Part shown: one piece after another, positions 39,795-49,488 of the stretch
Numbering within the stretch: position 1 is the stretch's first letter
Layout: every line of letters begins with the position of its first letter
Source: Bacteroidota bacterium
Lineage (GTDB): Bacteria > Bacteroidota > Bacteroidia > Bacteroidales > VadinHA17
Length of the DNA stretch: 64,000 bases
Direction: 5' to 3'
NCBI GenBank assembly: GCA_016718875.1
Contig: JADKBL010000006.1
Coordinates: 1-64,000, forward strand
Notes under the pieces: generated by a model
Seen by the model: the letters and a program-made list of their open reading frames with translations, nothing else
The model's database searches: none
Told to the model about the DNA's origin: nothing
Translations under genes and position numbers: made by a program

Positions 39795-40832
39795 ATGTTG
39801 AATTATCCGGAAAAAATTGAAAACGAAGAACAACTTGAAGAATTATTATCGAGACCAGGAAAGGAAGCGGTTGATATGTTCTCAAAACTTGACGGTGATC
39901 TGATATTTCTCGGGGTAGCAGGAAAAATAGGAAAATCACTTTCACTGATGGCCAGGAGAGCATGCGATGAAGCAGGTGTTAAAAAGAGGATCATAGGCGT
40001 TTCGAATTTCGAAAACAATGAACAGCGGACAAAACTTGAAAAGACAGGAATAGAGACCATTAACGGAGATCTTCTTGATACACGTTTTACCGATTCACTC
40101 CCCAAAGCAAAGAATGTTTTTTACCTGGCTGGAATGAAATTCGGCTCGGTTGATAATCTTTCACTTACATGGGCTATAAATACCTATCTCCCGGCAATTG
40201 TTGCTGACAGTTTCAGACAATCGAGGATTGTTGCTTTCTCAACAGGATGTGTTTATCCCCTTGTGCCTGTCGCCTCAGGAGGATCAAAAGAGACTGATCC
40301 ACCCGAAGCAATAGGTGAATATGCTCAATCATGCCTTGGAAGGGAAAGAATGTTCGAATTTGGCAGTATCAGAAACAATACTAAAGTTGCACTTATCCGT
40401 TTAAATTATTCAGTTGAAACAAGATATGGGGTACTTGTTGATATTGCAATGAAAGTTAAGAACAGGCAACCTGTCGACCTGACAATGGGTTACTTTAATG
40501 TAATATGGCAGGGAGACATGAACGACTTCGTTCTGCGTTCCCTGGAGCATACTGAGTCTCCTGCCAAAATTCTTAATATAACAGGTCCTGAAATGCTATT
40601 GGTAAGAGATGTGGCTGAGGAATTTGGAAAATTATTCGGGGTTGAAGTTGATTACACCGGCAAAGAAGCAACTACGGCCCTGCTGAACAACTCCAGCCAT
40701 GCTTATGAATTATTCGGCAAACCAAAAGTTTCTGCAGGTCAGATTGTTAAATGGATAGCAGGATGGTTGTCAGAAGATAAGAGCATTCTTGGCAAACCGA
40801 CCCATTTTGAGGTTAGGGATGGGAAGTATTAG
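39795..40832 (+). CDS. NAD-dependent epimerase/dehydratase family protein
   Basis: A 345-residue extended SDR. The dinucleotide-binding motif is LIFLGVAGKIGKSL, then VFYLAGMKFGS, IVAFSTGCVYPL and IGEYAQSCLGRERMFE, where the usual YxxxK lysine is replaced (YAQSC), so classical epimerase chemistry is doubtful. GGAGG ahead of the ATG at 39795 supports this start rather than 39780. Cotranscribed with the M20 peptidase and the DapA-like aldolase. The substrate is not evident; members of this group occur in catabolic loci with DapA-like enzymes. Confidence 0.75.
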   Translation: MLNYPEKIENEEQLEELLSRPGKEAVDMFSKLDGDLIFLGVAGKIGKSLSLMARRACDEAGVKKRIIGVSNFENNEQRTKLEKTGIETINGDLLDTRFTDSLPKAKNVFYLAGMKFGSVDNLSLTWAINTYLPAIVADSFRQSRIVAFSTGCVYPLVPVASGGSKETDPPEAIGEYAQSCLGRERMFEFGSIRNNTKVALIRLNYSVETRYGVLVDIAMKVKNRQPVDLTMGYFNVIWQGDMNDFVLRSLEHTESPAKILNITGPEMLLVRDVAEEFGKLFGVEVDYTGKEATTALLNNSSHAYELFGKPKVSAGQIVKWIAGWLSEDKSILGKPTHFEVRDGKY

Positions 40833-40894
40833 GAAGGCTTGAGGCTTGAGGCGTGAGGTGTGAGTTTACAAAAATTATAATCATCAAATAGAAA

Positions 40895-41962
40895 ATGAAA
40901 GCGAATAGTATACCTGCAGAGGTTCTGGAAAAGTTGAAAGAAGGAGTTGTGATACCTGCTATGCCGCTGGCTCTTAACAGCAAAAGGAAACTGGATGAAA
41001 GAAGGCAGAGGGCTCTTATAAGATATTATCTTGATGCAGGATCAGGCGGACTGGCTGTAGCTGTACATACAACTCAGTTTGCGATCAGAAAACCAGAGAT
41101 TGGATTATATGAGCCATTGCTCAGTCTTGCCGGTGAGGAATTTACAAAATTCACATCTAAAACAGGGATTCAGATAATCCGGATTGCAGGAGTAATAGGC
41201 AAAACCGAACAGGCTGTAAAAGAAGCAGGTCTTGCCTTGAAGCATGGTTATCATGCTGTTCTTCTTAGTGTTGCAGCATTCAAAGATGCAACTAATAGTG
41301 AGATTATCAGTCATTGCAAAGCGATTGCAGATGTAATGCCGGTAATAGGATTCTATTTGCAACCGGCTGTTGGAGGCAGAAAACTTGATGTCGATTTCTG
41401 GAGGGAATTTGCTGCAATTGAGAATGTTATTGCAATCAAGATAGCCCCTTTCAACCGGTACCAGACATTTGATGTTCTAAGGGGCGTCATTGAATCAGGA
41501 CAGGCTGACAGGATAACACTCTATACAGGGAATGATGATAATATTCTCGTTGACCTGCTTTCAGAATATGAGATTCCAAATGGCAATAAAACTGAAAGAA
41601 AACGGATTGCCGGAGGACTGCTTGGCCACTGGGCAGTCTGGACCCATTCTGCGGTAAAACTTCTGAAATCAGTCCATGAAGGAAAATTTGATAAAGATGT
41701 AAAAAGTACTCTGATACTGGCAAATAAAATAACCGACAGCAATGCTGCCTTTTTCGATGCAAAAAACAATTTTGCAGGCTGCATTACCGGACTTCATGAA
41801 GTATTACGCAGACAGGGACTTCTTGATGGCTTATGGACCCTTGATCCCGAAGAAGTTTTGTCACCGGGTCAGAAAGAAGAAATTGACAGGATTTATTCGG
41901 CATATCCTGAACTTAATGATGATAACTTCGTATCTGAGAATATTCACAATTGGTTAGCATAA
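40895..41962 (+). CDS. Dihydrodipicolinate synthase (DapA) family aldolase
   Basis: A 355-residue TIM-barrel lyase, longer than the usual ~300. The Schiff-base lysine lies in VIAIKIAPFNRYQT, and VIGFYLQPAVGG holds the tyrosine-strand motif. The N-terminal GVVIPAMPLALNSKRKLD replaces the usual TPF start. The family cleaves or forms 2-keto acids with pyruvate; this variant probably acts on a sugar-derived keto acid, not in lysine synthesis, given the catabolic context. It is followed 17 bases later by a GNAT protein. Confidence 0.85.
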   Translation: MKANSIPAEVLEKLKEGVVIPAMPLALNSKRKLDERRQRALIRYYLDAGSGGLAVAVHTTQFAIRKPEIGLYEPLLSLAGEEFTKFTSKTGIQIIRIAGVIGKTEQAVKEAGLALKHGYHAVLLSVAAFKDATNSEIISHCKAIADVMPVIGFYLQPAVGGRKLDVDFWREFAAIENVIAIKIAPFNRYQTFDVLRGVIESGQADRITLYTGNDDNILVDLLSEYEIPNGNKTERKRIAGGLLGHWAVWTHSAVKLLKSVHEGKFDKDVKSTLILANKITDSNAAFFDAKNNFAGCITGLHEVLRRQGLLDGLWTLDPEEVLSPGQKEEIDRIYSAYPELNDDNFVSENIHNWLA

Positions 41963-41979
41963 GCAAATAATTAAATACT

Positions 41980-42846
41980 ATGTCAGAAAGCCCGGGATTC
42001 AGGATTCGTCCGATGACAATAAGTGACATTGATCAGGCAATGGGGCTTTCAACCCAGGAAGGATGGAACCAGACGGAAACAGACTGGAAAATCTTGGCAG
42101 AAAGTACTGATAATGTATGCATTGTAGCAGAAAAAGGTGGCAGAATTATTGGCACGGCTACTGCACTTAATCATTCAGGGAAAGTAGCATGGATTGGAAT
42201 GGTACTTGTTGATAAACCTATGAGAGGCATGGGGGCAGGCAAATTGCTTATGACCGAAATAATCAAACGGCTGGAGCATATTGAATCTGTTAAACTTGAT
42301 GCCACTCCTGCAGGTCAACCGCTTTACAGGAGTCTTGGATTCATTGATGAATCTACTATTATCAGAATGACAACTACATCATTGAAAAGTATTGAATACA
42401 GATATCATGGTGATAAGCCCAAAAACATTAAGAAAGAAGGAATTCAACAAATAATTGATCATGATACCTCCATTTTTGGTACTGAAAGGAGCTATTTGCT
42501 GAACAAACTATTTTTCTGCTATCCTCAAAAAGCATTTACTTTTACGGAAATCAACAATCAATGGGGATATATATTCGGAAGAAATGGAACAAATTATAAT
42601 TATATAGGGCCAGTTTGCGCGAGCAGAACAGAGGAGGCTATGGGATTAATCACTGCTGCGCTGGATCCTTTTCATGGCAAGTCAGTTGCCCTGGATGTTC
42701 TTGCAGATAAAACAGATCTGATAAAATGGCTTGAATCAATAGGGTTTATAAAACAAAGAGATTTTGTGCGGATGTATAAGGGGAAAAACTCCTATGCCGG
42801 AATATCTGAGTTTCAATACCTGATAAGCGGACCGGAATTCGGTTAA
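41980..42846 (+). CDS. GNAT family N-acetyltransferase, two-domain
   Basis: A 288-residue protein. The N-terminal GNAT domain shows FRIRPMTISDIDQAM, WIGMVLVDKPMRGMGAGKLLM (acetyl-CoA-binding R/QxxGxG/A) and YRSLGFIDESTI. A second domain from about residue 150 resembles the YitH/HsdE-type C-terminal acetyltransferase fold. It is the last gene of the M20-led operon and converges on the DUF6807 gene with a 4-base gap. The acceptor is unknown. Confidence 0.85.
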   Translation: MSESPGFRIRPMTISDIDQAMGLSTQEGWNQTETDWKILAESTDNVCIVAEKGGRIIGTATALNHSGKVAWIGMVLVDKPMRGMGAGKLLMTEIIKRLEHIESVKLDATPAGQPLYRSLGFIDESTIIRMTTTSLKSIEYRYHGDKPKNIKKEGIQQIIDHDTSIFGTERSYLLNKLFFCYPQKAFTFTEINNQWGYIFGRNGTNYNYIGPVCASRTEEAMGLITAALDPFHGKSVALDVLADKTDLIKWLESIGFIKQRDFVRMYKGKNSYAGISEFQYLISGPEFG

Positions 42847-42850
42847 TCAA

Positions 42851-43789
42851 TCAATTTTTTGAATATTCATTTTGCAGATTATCCAGATCAATGCTGGATG
42901 CATCACCATTATGTATTACTAGCCGGTATTTCAGTACTACAGGAGTATTAATCCCTAGTTTTACTCTTTCCCTGCCAGGGTATACTGCATTCTGCATACT
43001 GGATTTCTGACGTAAAATCCAGGGGGAAGGAAATGCCGGATTGTCTGGGCTACAAAGTATTGCTATCCCATTTGCACTCCCGGTTCTGCCAAATGCTCCT
43101 GAAAAATCCATCCATCGGCCTGCATTAACCTGGAGTTCCTGTGGTATTACCTGTCCGGATTCGGATGTAAACACCATATTATCAGGTATATCAAGGCGAA
43201 GACAGAAGCCACCGTAACCTTTAGGATCATTAGATCCGCCAATTTCCAGCTTATCAATAAGAGCATTCAATTTTATTGTAAAATCTATAATGCGCATATC
43301 CTTCCCTGAAGGGTAAACGACAATTGTCGTCTGTTCCTTCATAAATGGGGTTTCCGTAGTTAAAGTATCAGAAAACCAGTCTGCTTCAAGTTCAATCAAT
43401 GCAGCAGCATCGCGTTTCGCTGTTAATAATTTCACAACACTCTGGGATATGCCTGAGTTTATCCATCCATCTCCAAGACTAACTGTGTCAATGTAAAGCT
43501 GATGCCATGTCCAGAAAATCCCCCGGTGGTAAGGATGATCCGGCGGGAATTCTTCGGTAAGAGTATCGCCGGTAAGGTTGTAAAGTGGGTGAATATAGTT
43601 ATTGCAGATATATTCCCCGGTAAGTGATTTGGGAACCTTTTGATAAGATAGAACAGGTTTTCCGTTTTCTGTAAGTTCAAATCCCTGATCGGTCTGATTG
43701 AATTTAAATCCTAAATCCTGATTACGGCAGGACACAAAGAGTATTAACAGTAAAACTACTGCACTCTTAAAAGTGACATTTTTTTTCAT
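42851..43789 (-). CDS. DUF6807 (PmoA-like) lipoprotein
   Basis: A 312-residue protein with a lipoprotein signal (VVLLLILFVSCRN, Cys about 21). The body matches DUF6807: YICNNYIHPLYNLTGDTLTEEFPPDHPYHRGIFWTWHQL and WMDFSGAFG with GIAILCSPDNPAFPSPW. The function of the family is not established, but it recurs in glycoside-catabolic loci with Gfo/Idh oxidoreductases, as here. It is third in the DoxX, Gfo/Idh, DUF6807 run. Confidence 0.85.
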   Translation of the reverse strand: MKKNVTFKSAVVLLLILFVSCRNQDLGFKFNQTDQGFELTENGKPVLSYQKVPKSLTGEYICNNYIHPLYNLTGDTLTEEFPPDHPYHRGIFWTWHQLYIDTVSLGDGWINSGISQSVVKLLTAKRDAAALIELEADWFSDTLTTETPFMKEQTTIVVYPSGKDMRIIDFTIKLNALIDKLEIGGSNDPKGYGGFCLRLDIPDNMVFTSESGQVIPQELQVNAGRWMDFSGAFGRTGSANGIAILCSPDNPAFPSPWILRQKSSMQNAVYPGRERVKLGINTPVVLKYRLVIHNGDASSIDLDNLQNEYSKN

Positions 43790-43832
43790 TCAATGAATAT
43801 AAAACAGACTAACTTTCAGATAAGTCAAACTT

Positions 43833-45416
43833 CTAAACAATTTTTCTGTTGATTGGATCCCACTCTACTCGACGTTTTTCAACATATGATTTGTGAGCCA
43901 TGATGCAGGTAACAGCTTCCTGAAAAGCCATTTCAATGTTGGCACTGGGAGTTTTACCGCTTCTGATGCAATTGATCCACTCCCTTATATGAAGATAAGT
44001 TACATCAACCTGTATACCATTTATACTTGTTGTTGTAAGACCTCTTGCAGCATAATACTTCTCAGTAGCAGATGTAACAGCATCAACTTTACCTGAATTA
44101 GGATTGAACGAAACCATAGGACTGGAAGGATCGATTAACCCTGCATCGATCTGCTTTTTGTATTTTGTTGAGCTGCCATCAACTGAAATGTTTATAGAGC
44201 CGCCAAGTTCCATTGAAGCATCATGACCCATAAAAACGCGGCCCCTGCTCCTGCTGTTTGCAAGCATTGCGCTGTAGAGAAGGGTGAGGTCGCGATCAGG
44301 ATATTCGAATACACAATGCAAAGTATCAGCCATATCCCTGTTATCTTTCCAGTAATAGATACCTCCGGAAGAGACAACTGATTTCGGAATTCCAATATTA
44401 AGAAGCTGATTTACTGCATCAAACTCATGTGTAAACAGCTGCCCGAGGAGACCGATATCATAATCAAAGAATTTTGTCCAGTTGTAGAATCTGTCGATGC
44501 TGAAAGGAACTTTTGACGCATGTCCTAACCATTGTGCCCAGTCAATTGTTTTTTCATCACCGGGTTTCGGATTGCCATCTTTATCAAGATGACGGATCCA
44601 TGCACCATCAGCACTATTACGGTTTGTTGTGGTTTCAACAAGGGTAATCTTTCCGAGGATATCTCGTTTAACAATATCTTTCGCCTGCTGAAAAATTACA
44701 CTTTGAGTTATCTGATGCCCAAGCTGATATGTTATTTTACTGTTCTTAATTGTCTCATAAAGAGGCATAATTTCATCTTCCGAATGAACAGGAGCCTTCT
44801 CACAATAAACATGCTTTCCTGCCTGTGCTGCAGCAATCGCCATTGGAGCATGATGATGGTCAGGTGTTGCAATCATTATTGCATCGATATCCTTATCACT
44901 GAGCATCTCTTCATATGTCCGGTACCTTTTCACAGGAAGAGTAGAAGGCTCAGCTCCACCTGCACGAACAGTATTTCTCGCTGTTGCCAGTCCGTTTTCA
45001 GCGTGAAGATCAAAAACGTCGCATATTCCTGTAATTGAAACATTCAGATCATCCTGAGCCAGCCAGTCCTTCATTGAATCACTCTTGGTTCTGGACTCAA
45101 CATCACGGGGATGCATATATCCAAGCCCGTTGGCGTGAGAAACGGCTCTGCTGCCAAATCCGACTAATCCAACCCGTATAAGATCACTTTTCGATCCCTT
45201 ACTGCTTTTTAAAATTGTCGGAACAGGAAGATTATCAAGTCCAAGCTCTTTAATCAGCCGTGCTTTCTTTTCCTGATCATAGGTATATTTCTTGATCAGT
45301 TCAAAAGCAAATACTCCAAGTACAGGTATTCCGATAAGGGCTTTAAGCAAAGTCCTCCTCTTGATAGTCTCCTGTGTCATATCTTTCTTATTTTCAGAAT
45401 TATCAGTTGTAGCCAT
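43833..45416 (-). CDS. Exported Gfo/Idh/MocA family oxidoreductase
   Basis: A 527-residue protein with a twin-arginine-like leader (KRRTLLKALIGIPVLGVFAF), so probably exported folded. The Rossmann domain reads IRVGLVGFGSRAVSHANG, then DAIMIATPDHHHAPMAIAAAQAGKHVYCEKAPVH, where the catalytic EKP is EKA. The C-terminal substrate domain includes WAQWLGHASKVPFSIDRFYNW. Family members oxidise or reduce sugars, and periplasmic versions act on glycosides through 3-keto intermediates. DoxX and DUF6807 neighbours fit that pathway type; the substrate is unknown. Confidence 0.88.
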   Translation of the reverse strand: MATTDNSENKKDMTQETIKRRTLLKALIGIPVLGVFAFELIKKYTYDQEKKARLIKELGLDNLPVPTILKSSKGSKSDLIRVGLVGFGSRAVSHANGLGYMHPRDVESRTKSDSMKDWLAQDDLNVSITGICDVFDLHAENGLATARNTVRAGGAEPSTLPVKRYRTYEEMLSDKDIDAIMIATPDHHHAPMAIAAAQAGKHVYCEKAPVHSEDEIMPLYETIKNSKITYQLGHQITQSVIFQQAKDIVKRDILGKITLVETTTNRNSADGAWIRHLDKDGNPKPGDEKTIDWAQWLGHASKVPFSIDRFYNWTKFFDYDIGLLGQLFTHEFDAVNQLLNIGIPKSVVSSGGIYYWKDNRDMADTLHCVFEYPDRDLTLLYSAMLANSRSRGRVFMGHDASMELGGSINISVDGSSTKYKKQIDAGLIDPSSPMVSFNPNSGKVDAVTSATEKYYAARGLTTTSINGIQVDVTYLHIREWINCIRSGKTPSANIEMAFQEAVTCIMAHKSYVEKRRVEWDPINRKIV

Positions 45417-45433
45417 TTTTTCTGCTATTCAAA

Positions 45434-45926
45434 TTATTTGTTACGATTAAGGTATTTTGAAACCAGGATATCGAGTCCGGCAAAATAGCCTGAGGGGAAA
45501 ACTGCCAGCACAATAAGTGCCATAGATTCTATAAGAGTTTTGCTTACCACCAGATAGCTACCCTCTGCCGGCACTGAATATTCGAGCCCGATAAGGGGAG
45601 GATTATTAAGATAGTATACAAGAAGCAGAGCAGCTCCTGAAATTGAAGCAATTCGGGTAAAAAGGCCCAGCATAAGACCAAGTCCGATAAGGATAAGACC
45701 CCATGTGTTCAGAAAATCAACTGCATTCAGAACTCCGGGATTTGATATTATCCATCCGGAAAATCCTTTTAGTATCCATTGTGATTCCTTAAGGAAACTG
45801 GCTGATGTCCAGTTAGGTATCAGTAATTTGGCGAAACCCTTCGTAAAGTACATGCCATCCAATCAGGAGCCTTAATGCTACGAGTACAAATTTTTCTGAT
45901 GTTGTGTATTTTTCAATATCTTTCAT
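45434..45926 (-). CDS. DoxX family membrane protein, frameshifted
   Basis: Four-helix membrane protein of about 164 residues when restored. The start is ATG 45926 (MKDIEKYTTSEKFVLVALRLLIGWHVLYEGF). One extra C near 45838 breaks the frame; removing it gives GFAKLLIPNWTSASFL and joins the C-terminal helices (WGLILIGLGLMLGLFTRIASISG). Longer upstream starts are AT-rich and unlike the family. DoxX proteins may supply electrons to partner oxidoreductases; here the partner would be the Gfo/Idh protein 17 bases downstream. Confidence 0.82.
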
Positions 45927-46150
45927 TGTAAGAGGGTTATTTAAAGTCGGATATTTTTTGAGGTTTTCAAAAAAACCAGCTAAAAGTAGTAAGATAAATA
46001 TTAATAACAAATGAAATTCTGCCAGATAAATTCCATTTAACATATTTTATACAATGGTAAAATCAGGCAGAAACTAAAAATTTAAGGGTAAAAAATATAT
46101 CTTTAGCTTCAATTATTTGTTACACTCTTAAAACAATAACAGACATACCT

Positions 46151-47533
46151 ATGAGAATCATGATTCTTTCTTTATTGCTAATGGTTTATACCTTTTTTTC
46201 AAATCTGAGTGCACAGGAACCTTACAAACCAACATGGGAATCGCTTGACTCTCATAAAATGCCATCATGGTATGAGGATGCCAAGATCGGATTAAGCATG
46301 CACTGGGGTGTATATTCAGTACCCGCCTGGGCTCCCCGAGAGAAAGGTATTTCTTATGCAGAATGGTACGGATACAGAATGCACGAGAAAGGGAATCCTA
46401 CAGTCGAATATCACAAAGAGACTTATGGACCAAATTTTAAATATGATGATTTCATTCCCATGTGGAAGGCAGAATCATTTGATCCTTATGAATGGGCTAA
46501 GTTTGCGAAGAAAATGGGTGCCAAATATTATTTTATCACGTCCAAGCACCATGATGGTTTTTGCCTGTGGCCATCAAAATATACTGACAGGAATGCTATG
46601 GCAATGGGACCTAAAAAGGATCTTCTGGGACAATTCTTTGATGCAGGCAGAAAGGAAGGGCTGAAAGTTGGATTCTATTATTCTCTATATGAATGGTTTA
46701 ACCCGCTATATACAGGCAAAGAAATTCCTTATGCCGGGCTAAAAAAAGTCAATAATTATGTAGATGATTTCATGATACCGCAGATTAAGGAACTGATTGA
46801 TCTTTATCACCCTGATTTTATTTATTTCGATGGTGAATGGGACCATCCTGAATCATTCTGGAAGATGAAGGAGCTTGTAGCTTATTATTATAATCAGGCT
46901 GCCAAAAGAAATCAGGAAGTATTTGTAAATGACCGTTTTGGCAAGGAAGATAGAGGAAAACACGGAGATTTGTATAATGTTGAATATGATTATGATAAAG
47001 GAGCTGAAGGTTTGCTGACACACAAATGGTCGTACTGGCAGGGAATTGCGAAAACATTCGGATATAATAATGATACAGATCTTGAGGATGTAATGTCGCC
47101 AAAACAGTTTATCGATAAGGTAATCAAAGGTGTCAGCAGTAATGGGAACTTTGATATAAATGTAGGGCCTACTGCAGCCGGCAAAATACCTGAATATGAA
47201 CAATATCCGCTTCTTCAACTTGGTGAATGGCTAGCAACAAACGGAGAAGCTATTTATGGTACCAGGCCATGGGAAATTCAGCATGAAGGAAACGCATACT
47301 ACACAGCAAAAGGTGATTATATATATGCCATATTCCTTGAATGGCAGGGTGAAGAATTCAGGTTGAAATCAGTAAAACCTGCAGAAGGTTCGAAGATTAC
47401 CATGCTTGGAGTACCAGGAGAACTGAATTGGAAATGGTCTGAAACTGATGGACTAACCATAAATTATCCAAGACAGAAAGCAAGACCAACATCATGCAGC
47501 TATGCCTGGTCCTTCAGGATAAAGATTAAATAA
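46151..47533 (+). CDS. GH29 alpha-L-fucosidase
   Basis: Secreted glycoside hydrolase of 460 residues with signal peptide 1-21 (ending NLSAQ). Family features are GLSMHWGVYSVPAW at 48-60, YFITSKHHDGFCLW at 127-140, and the nucleophile Asp227 in PDFIYFDGEWDH. SSNGNFDINVGPTAAGKIP closes the barrel and a C-terminal beta domain follows. It releases terminal alpha-L-fucose with retention. The next two genes are a ceramidase-like hydrolase and a FucP-like permease, so fucose is probably released outside the cytoplasm and imported. Confidence 0.95.
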   Translation: MRIMILSLLLMVYTFFSNLSAQEPYKPTWESLDSHKMPSWYEDAKIGLSMHWGVYSVPAWAPREKGISYAEWYGYRMHEKGNPTVEYHKETYGPNFKYDDFIPMWKAESFDPYEWAKFAKKMGAKYYFITSKHHDGFCLWPSKYTDRNAMAMGPKKDLLGQFFDAGRKEGLKVGFYYSLYEWFNPLYTGKEIPYAGLKKVNNYVDDFMIPQIKELIDLYHPDFIYFDGEWDHPESFWKMKELVAYYYNQAAKRNQEVFVNDRFGKEDRGKHGDLYNVEYDYDKGAEGLLTHKWSYWQGIAKTFGYNNDTDLEDVMSPKQFIDKVIKGVSSNGNFDINVGPTAAGKIPEYEQYPLLQLGEWLATNGEAIYGTRPWEIQHEGNAYYTAKGDYIYAIFLEWQGEEFRLKSVKPAEGSKITMLGVPGELNWKWSETDGLTINYPRQKARPTSCSYAWSFRIKIK

Positions 47534-47550
47534 GAGTTTAAAAGAGACAA

Positions 47551-49488
47551 ATGAAAATTATACCATATAAGCTTATATACATAGTCTGCCTTATTCTTAT
47601 ACCTGTGAAGCTATCTTCACAGTATGAATACCAGGCCGGAGCATCACAGGTCTCAATTGAACCTGATCAAACACTCTTGTCATTGCACCTTGGTGGCTAC
47701 GGTGCCCCAAGGGATGGCAGGTTTACTCTCGAATGGACAGAGAAAGGATCAATTCCTTCAGCTGATGCCATGGCCGCTACTGAAAATGGAATATTCATAA
47801 TAAGCAATAAAGAGCTTTTCAGAATCAACCCGGATGCAGAAAGACCTGAAGCTGAGAAAGCCGGTAATGCAGAGAATCTTATCGCATTGGCCGGTATAAA
47901 AGGAAAGCTTTACGGATTGAATTCCAAAGGAGAAATACTTGAGTCCGCCAATAAAGGAACAATCAAATGGAAAAAGATCGGAAATTCAGATAAATCAGTA
48001 ACACAAATAGCAGTTGCTGATGGAATACTATATGCATCCGGGCCAGACGGAATATTATTGAAGGCTAATCTTTCGGATAAGAGTTTTGACTGGAAAAAGT
48101 CAGAGGCTCCTGCAGGTATTATCAGCCTGACTGCAAACGAAGACAGGCTGTATGCACTTACAGGTGAAGGTGTTATTTATAAATGTGAACCATCCAGAAA
48201 TAATATTAACTGGCTCAAAATGGCATACCGTAACGGTGAAACCATAACAGAAGATATAGCTCATATTACCATACTGAATGGAAGAATTTACGGCATCGGA
48301 AAGGATAATATTCTTTACCTGGGGGAGCAACGCACAGAGGGGAATCTTACTTCGAGAGCCCTTGCAATAAAAAACGGGAACAATACGGTGGTTATTATCA
48401 ACATTGATGTCTGTGGACTTGATGATGAATTCACTGGTTTGATTAAGGAAGAGATCCAAAGAAAAACCGGCATTCAGGGGAAAGCAGTTTTCATCAATTC
48501 ATCACATACCCATTTTGCACCAGTTTCACAGAACTGGCTCACATGGCAGGAACCAAACCAGAGGCCGGACAGCATCTATCTTAATAAGACTTTGAGAAAC
48601 GGATTGATCCAATCTGTTGAAAAGGCACTTGCTGCCCTTCAGCCGGCTGACATCTATTTCGGAAGAGGAAAGACAGATATAGGTTATAACAGAAGTCTGA
48701 AAGATCATCCTGAACTATATGACAGTGCAGTAGATGTAATTAAGGTTGTATATCCATCAAACAAGAGTGAGAGCTATCTTTTTATTGCAGCCTGTCATCC
48801 TGTATTCGCTACAGCCGGTACGCTTCATTACACTATCAGCGCCAACTATCCGGGAGTTGCACGTCACCTGGTTGAAAGAAGAACCGGAACTTCAAATTCA
48901 TTATTCCTTCAAGGCACTGCCGGAGATATTAATCCAAGGGATAATGGTGAAAATATCTCAGGTGAAAAGCTTGCCAGTGAAGTAATTGCTGTATTAAAAC
49001 GCCCGATGGAAAAGATAACAGGACCTGTTTCATTTTTTCTTGATACAATCAATATTCCGATTAAACCCTGGACAAAAGAAGAGATTGTTAGCTACAAACA
49101 GGTTAATGAAGAGAAGCCCGGTGATATTTATGCTGAAAAGAATGTAAAATGGAGCAATCTGATGCTGAAATATTACCAGGATGGCACAATGCCCTCTACC
49201 CTTCCTGTATATGTTCAGACCTTTAATATTGGCAGCTGGAAACTTGTTGGATTTTCGAGGGAGACAACAACAGAATATGGATTCGGTGTAAAAAACATGT
49301 GGCCTGATAAACTGGTTTCAGTGGCTGGATATACAAATGATGTTTCAAGTTATCTTCCAACCAGAAAACACATTGAGCTAAATAATTACGAAGGACTGGA
49401 TTCCTTCTTCTGGTATGGATCACCTGCTGTTTTCCCACTGGATGTCTATGAAATAATAATTGATGACATAAAGAAAAATTCAAGATAA
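47551..49488 (+). CDS. Neutral-ceramidase-like hydrolase with inserted beta-propeller
   Basis: Exported 645-residue protein (signal about 1-24). It begins like neutral/alkaline ceramidase-like hydrolases, YQAGASQVSIEPDQTLLSLHLGGYGAP, and resumes the family from residue 268 with RALAIKNGNNTVVIINIDVCGL. Zinc-site motifs NSSHTHFAP and AACHPVFATAG and the GTAGDINPRD loop follow. In between, residues about 58-262 contain five repeats of a beta-propeller pattern (GKLYGLNSKGEIL, GILYASGPDGILL, DRLYALTGEGVIY, GRIYGIGKDNILY). The insert replaces the usual short GVHDPL-type turn. The family hydrolyses amide or ester bonds; the true substrate is unknown. Confidence 0.8.
   Translation: MKIIPYKLIYIVCLILIPVKLSSQYEYQAGASQVSIEPDQTLLSLHLGGYGAPRDGRFTLEWTEKGSIPSADAMAATENGIFIISNKELFRINPDAERPEAEKAGNAENLIALAGIKGKLYGLNSKGEILESANKGTIKWKKIGNSDKSVTQIAVADGILYASGPDGILLKANLSDKSFDWKKSEAPAGIISLTANEDRLYALTGEGVIYKCEPSRNNINWLKMAYRNGETITEDIAHITILNGRIYGIGKDNILYLGEQRTEGNLTSRALAIKNGNNTVVIINIDVCGLDDEFTGLIKEEIQRKTGIQGKAVFINSSHTHFAPVSQNWLTWQEPNQRPDSIYLNKTLRNGLIQSVEKALAALQPADIYFGRGKTDIGYNRSLKDHPELYDSAVDVIKVVYPSNKSESYLFIAACHPVFATAGTLHYTISANYPGVARHLVERRTGTSNSLFLQGTAGDINPRDNGENISGEKLASEVIAVLKRPMEKITGPVSFFLDTINIPIKPWTKEEIVSYKQVNEEKPGDIYAEKNVKWSNLMLKYYQDGTMPSTLPVYVQTFNIGSWKLVGFSRETTTEYGFGVKNMWPDKLVSVAGYTNDVSSYLPTRKHIELNNYEGLDSFFWYGSPAVFPLDVYEIIIDDIKKNSR

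Noticed and set aside
46818..47218. Minus-strand frames inside the GH29 gene
   Set aside because: They overlap the catalytic domain of an intact, well-supported fucosidase.
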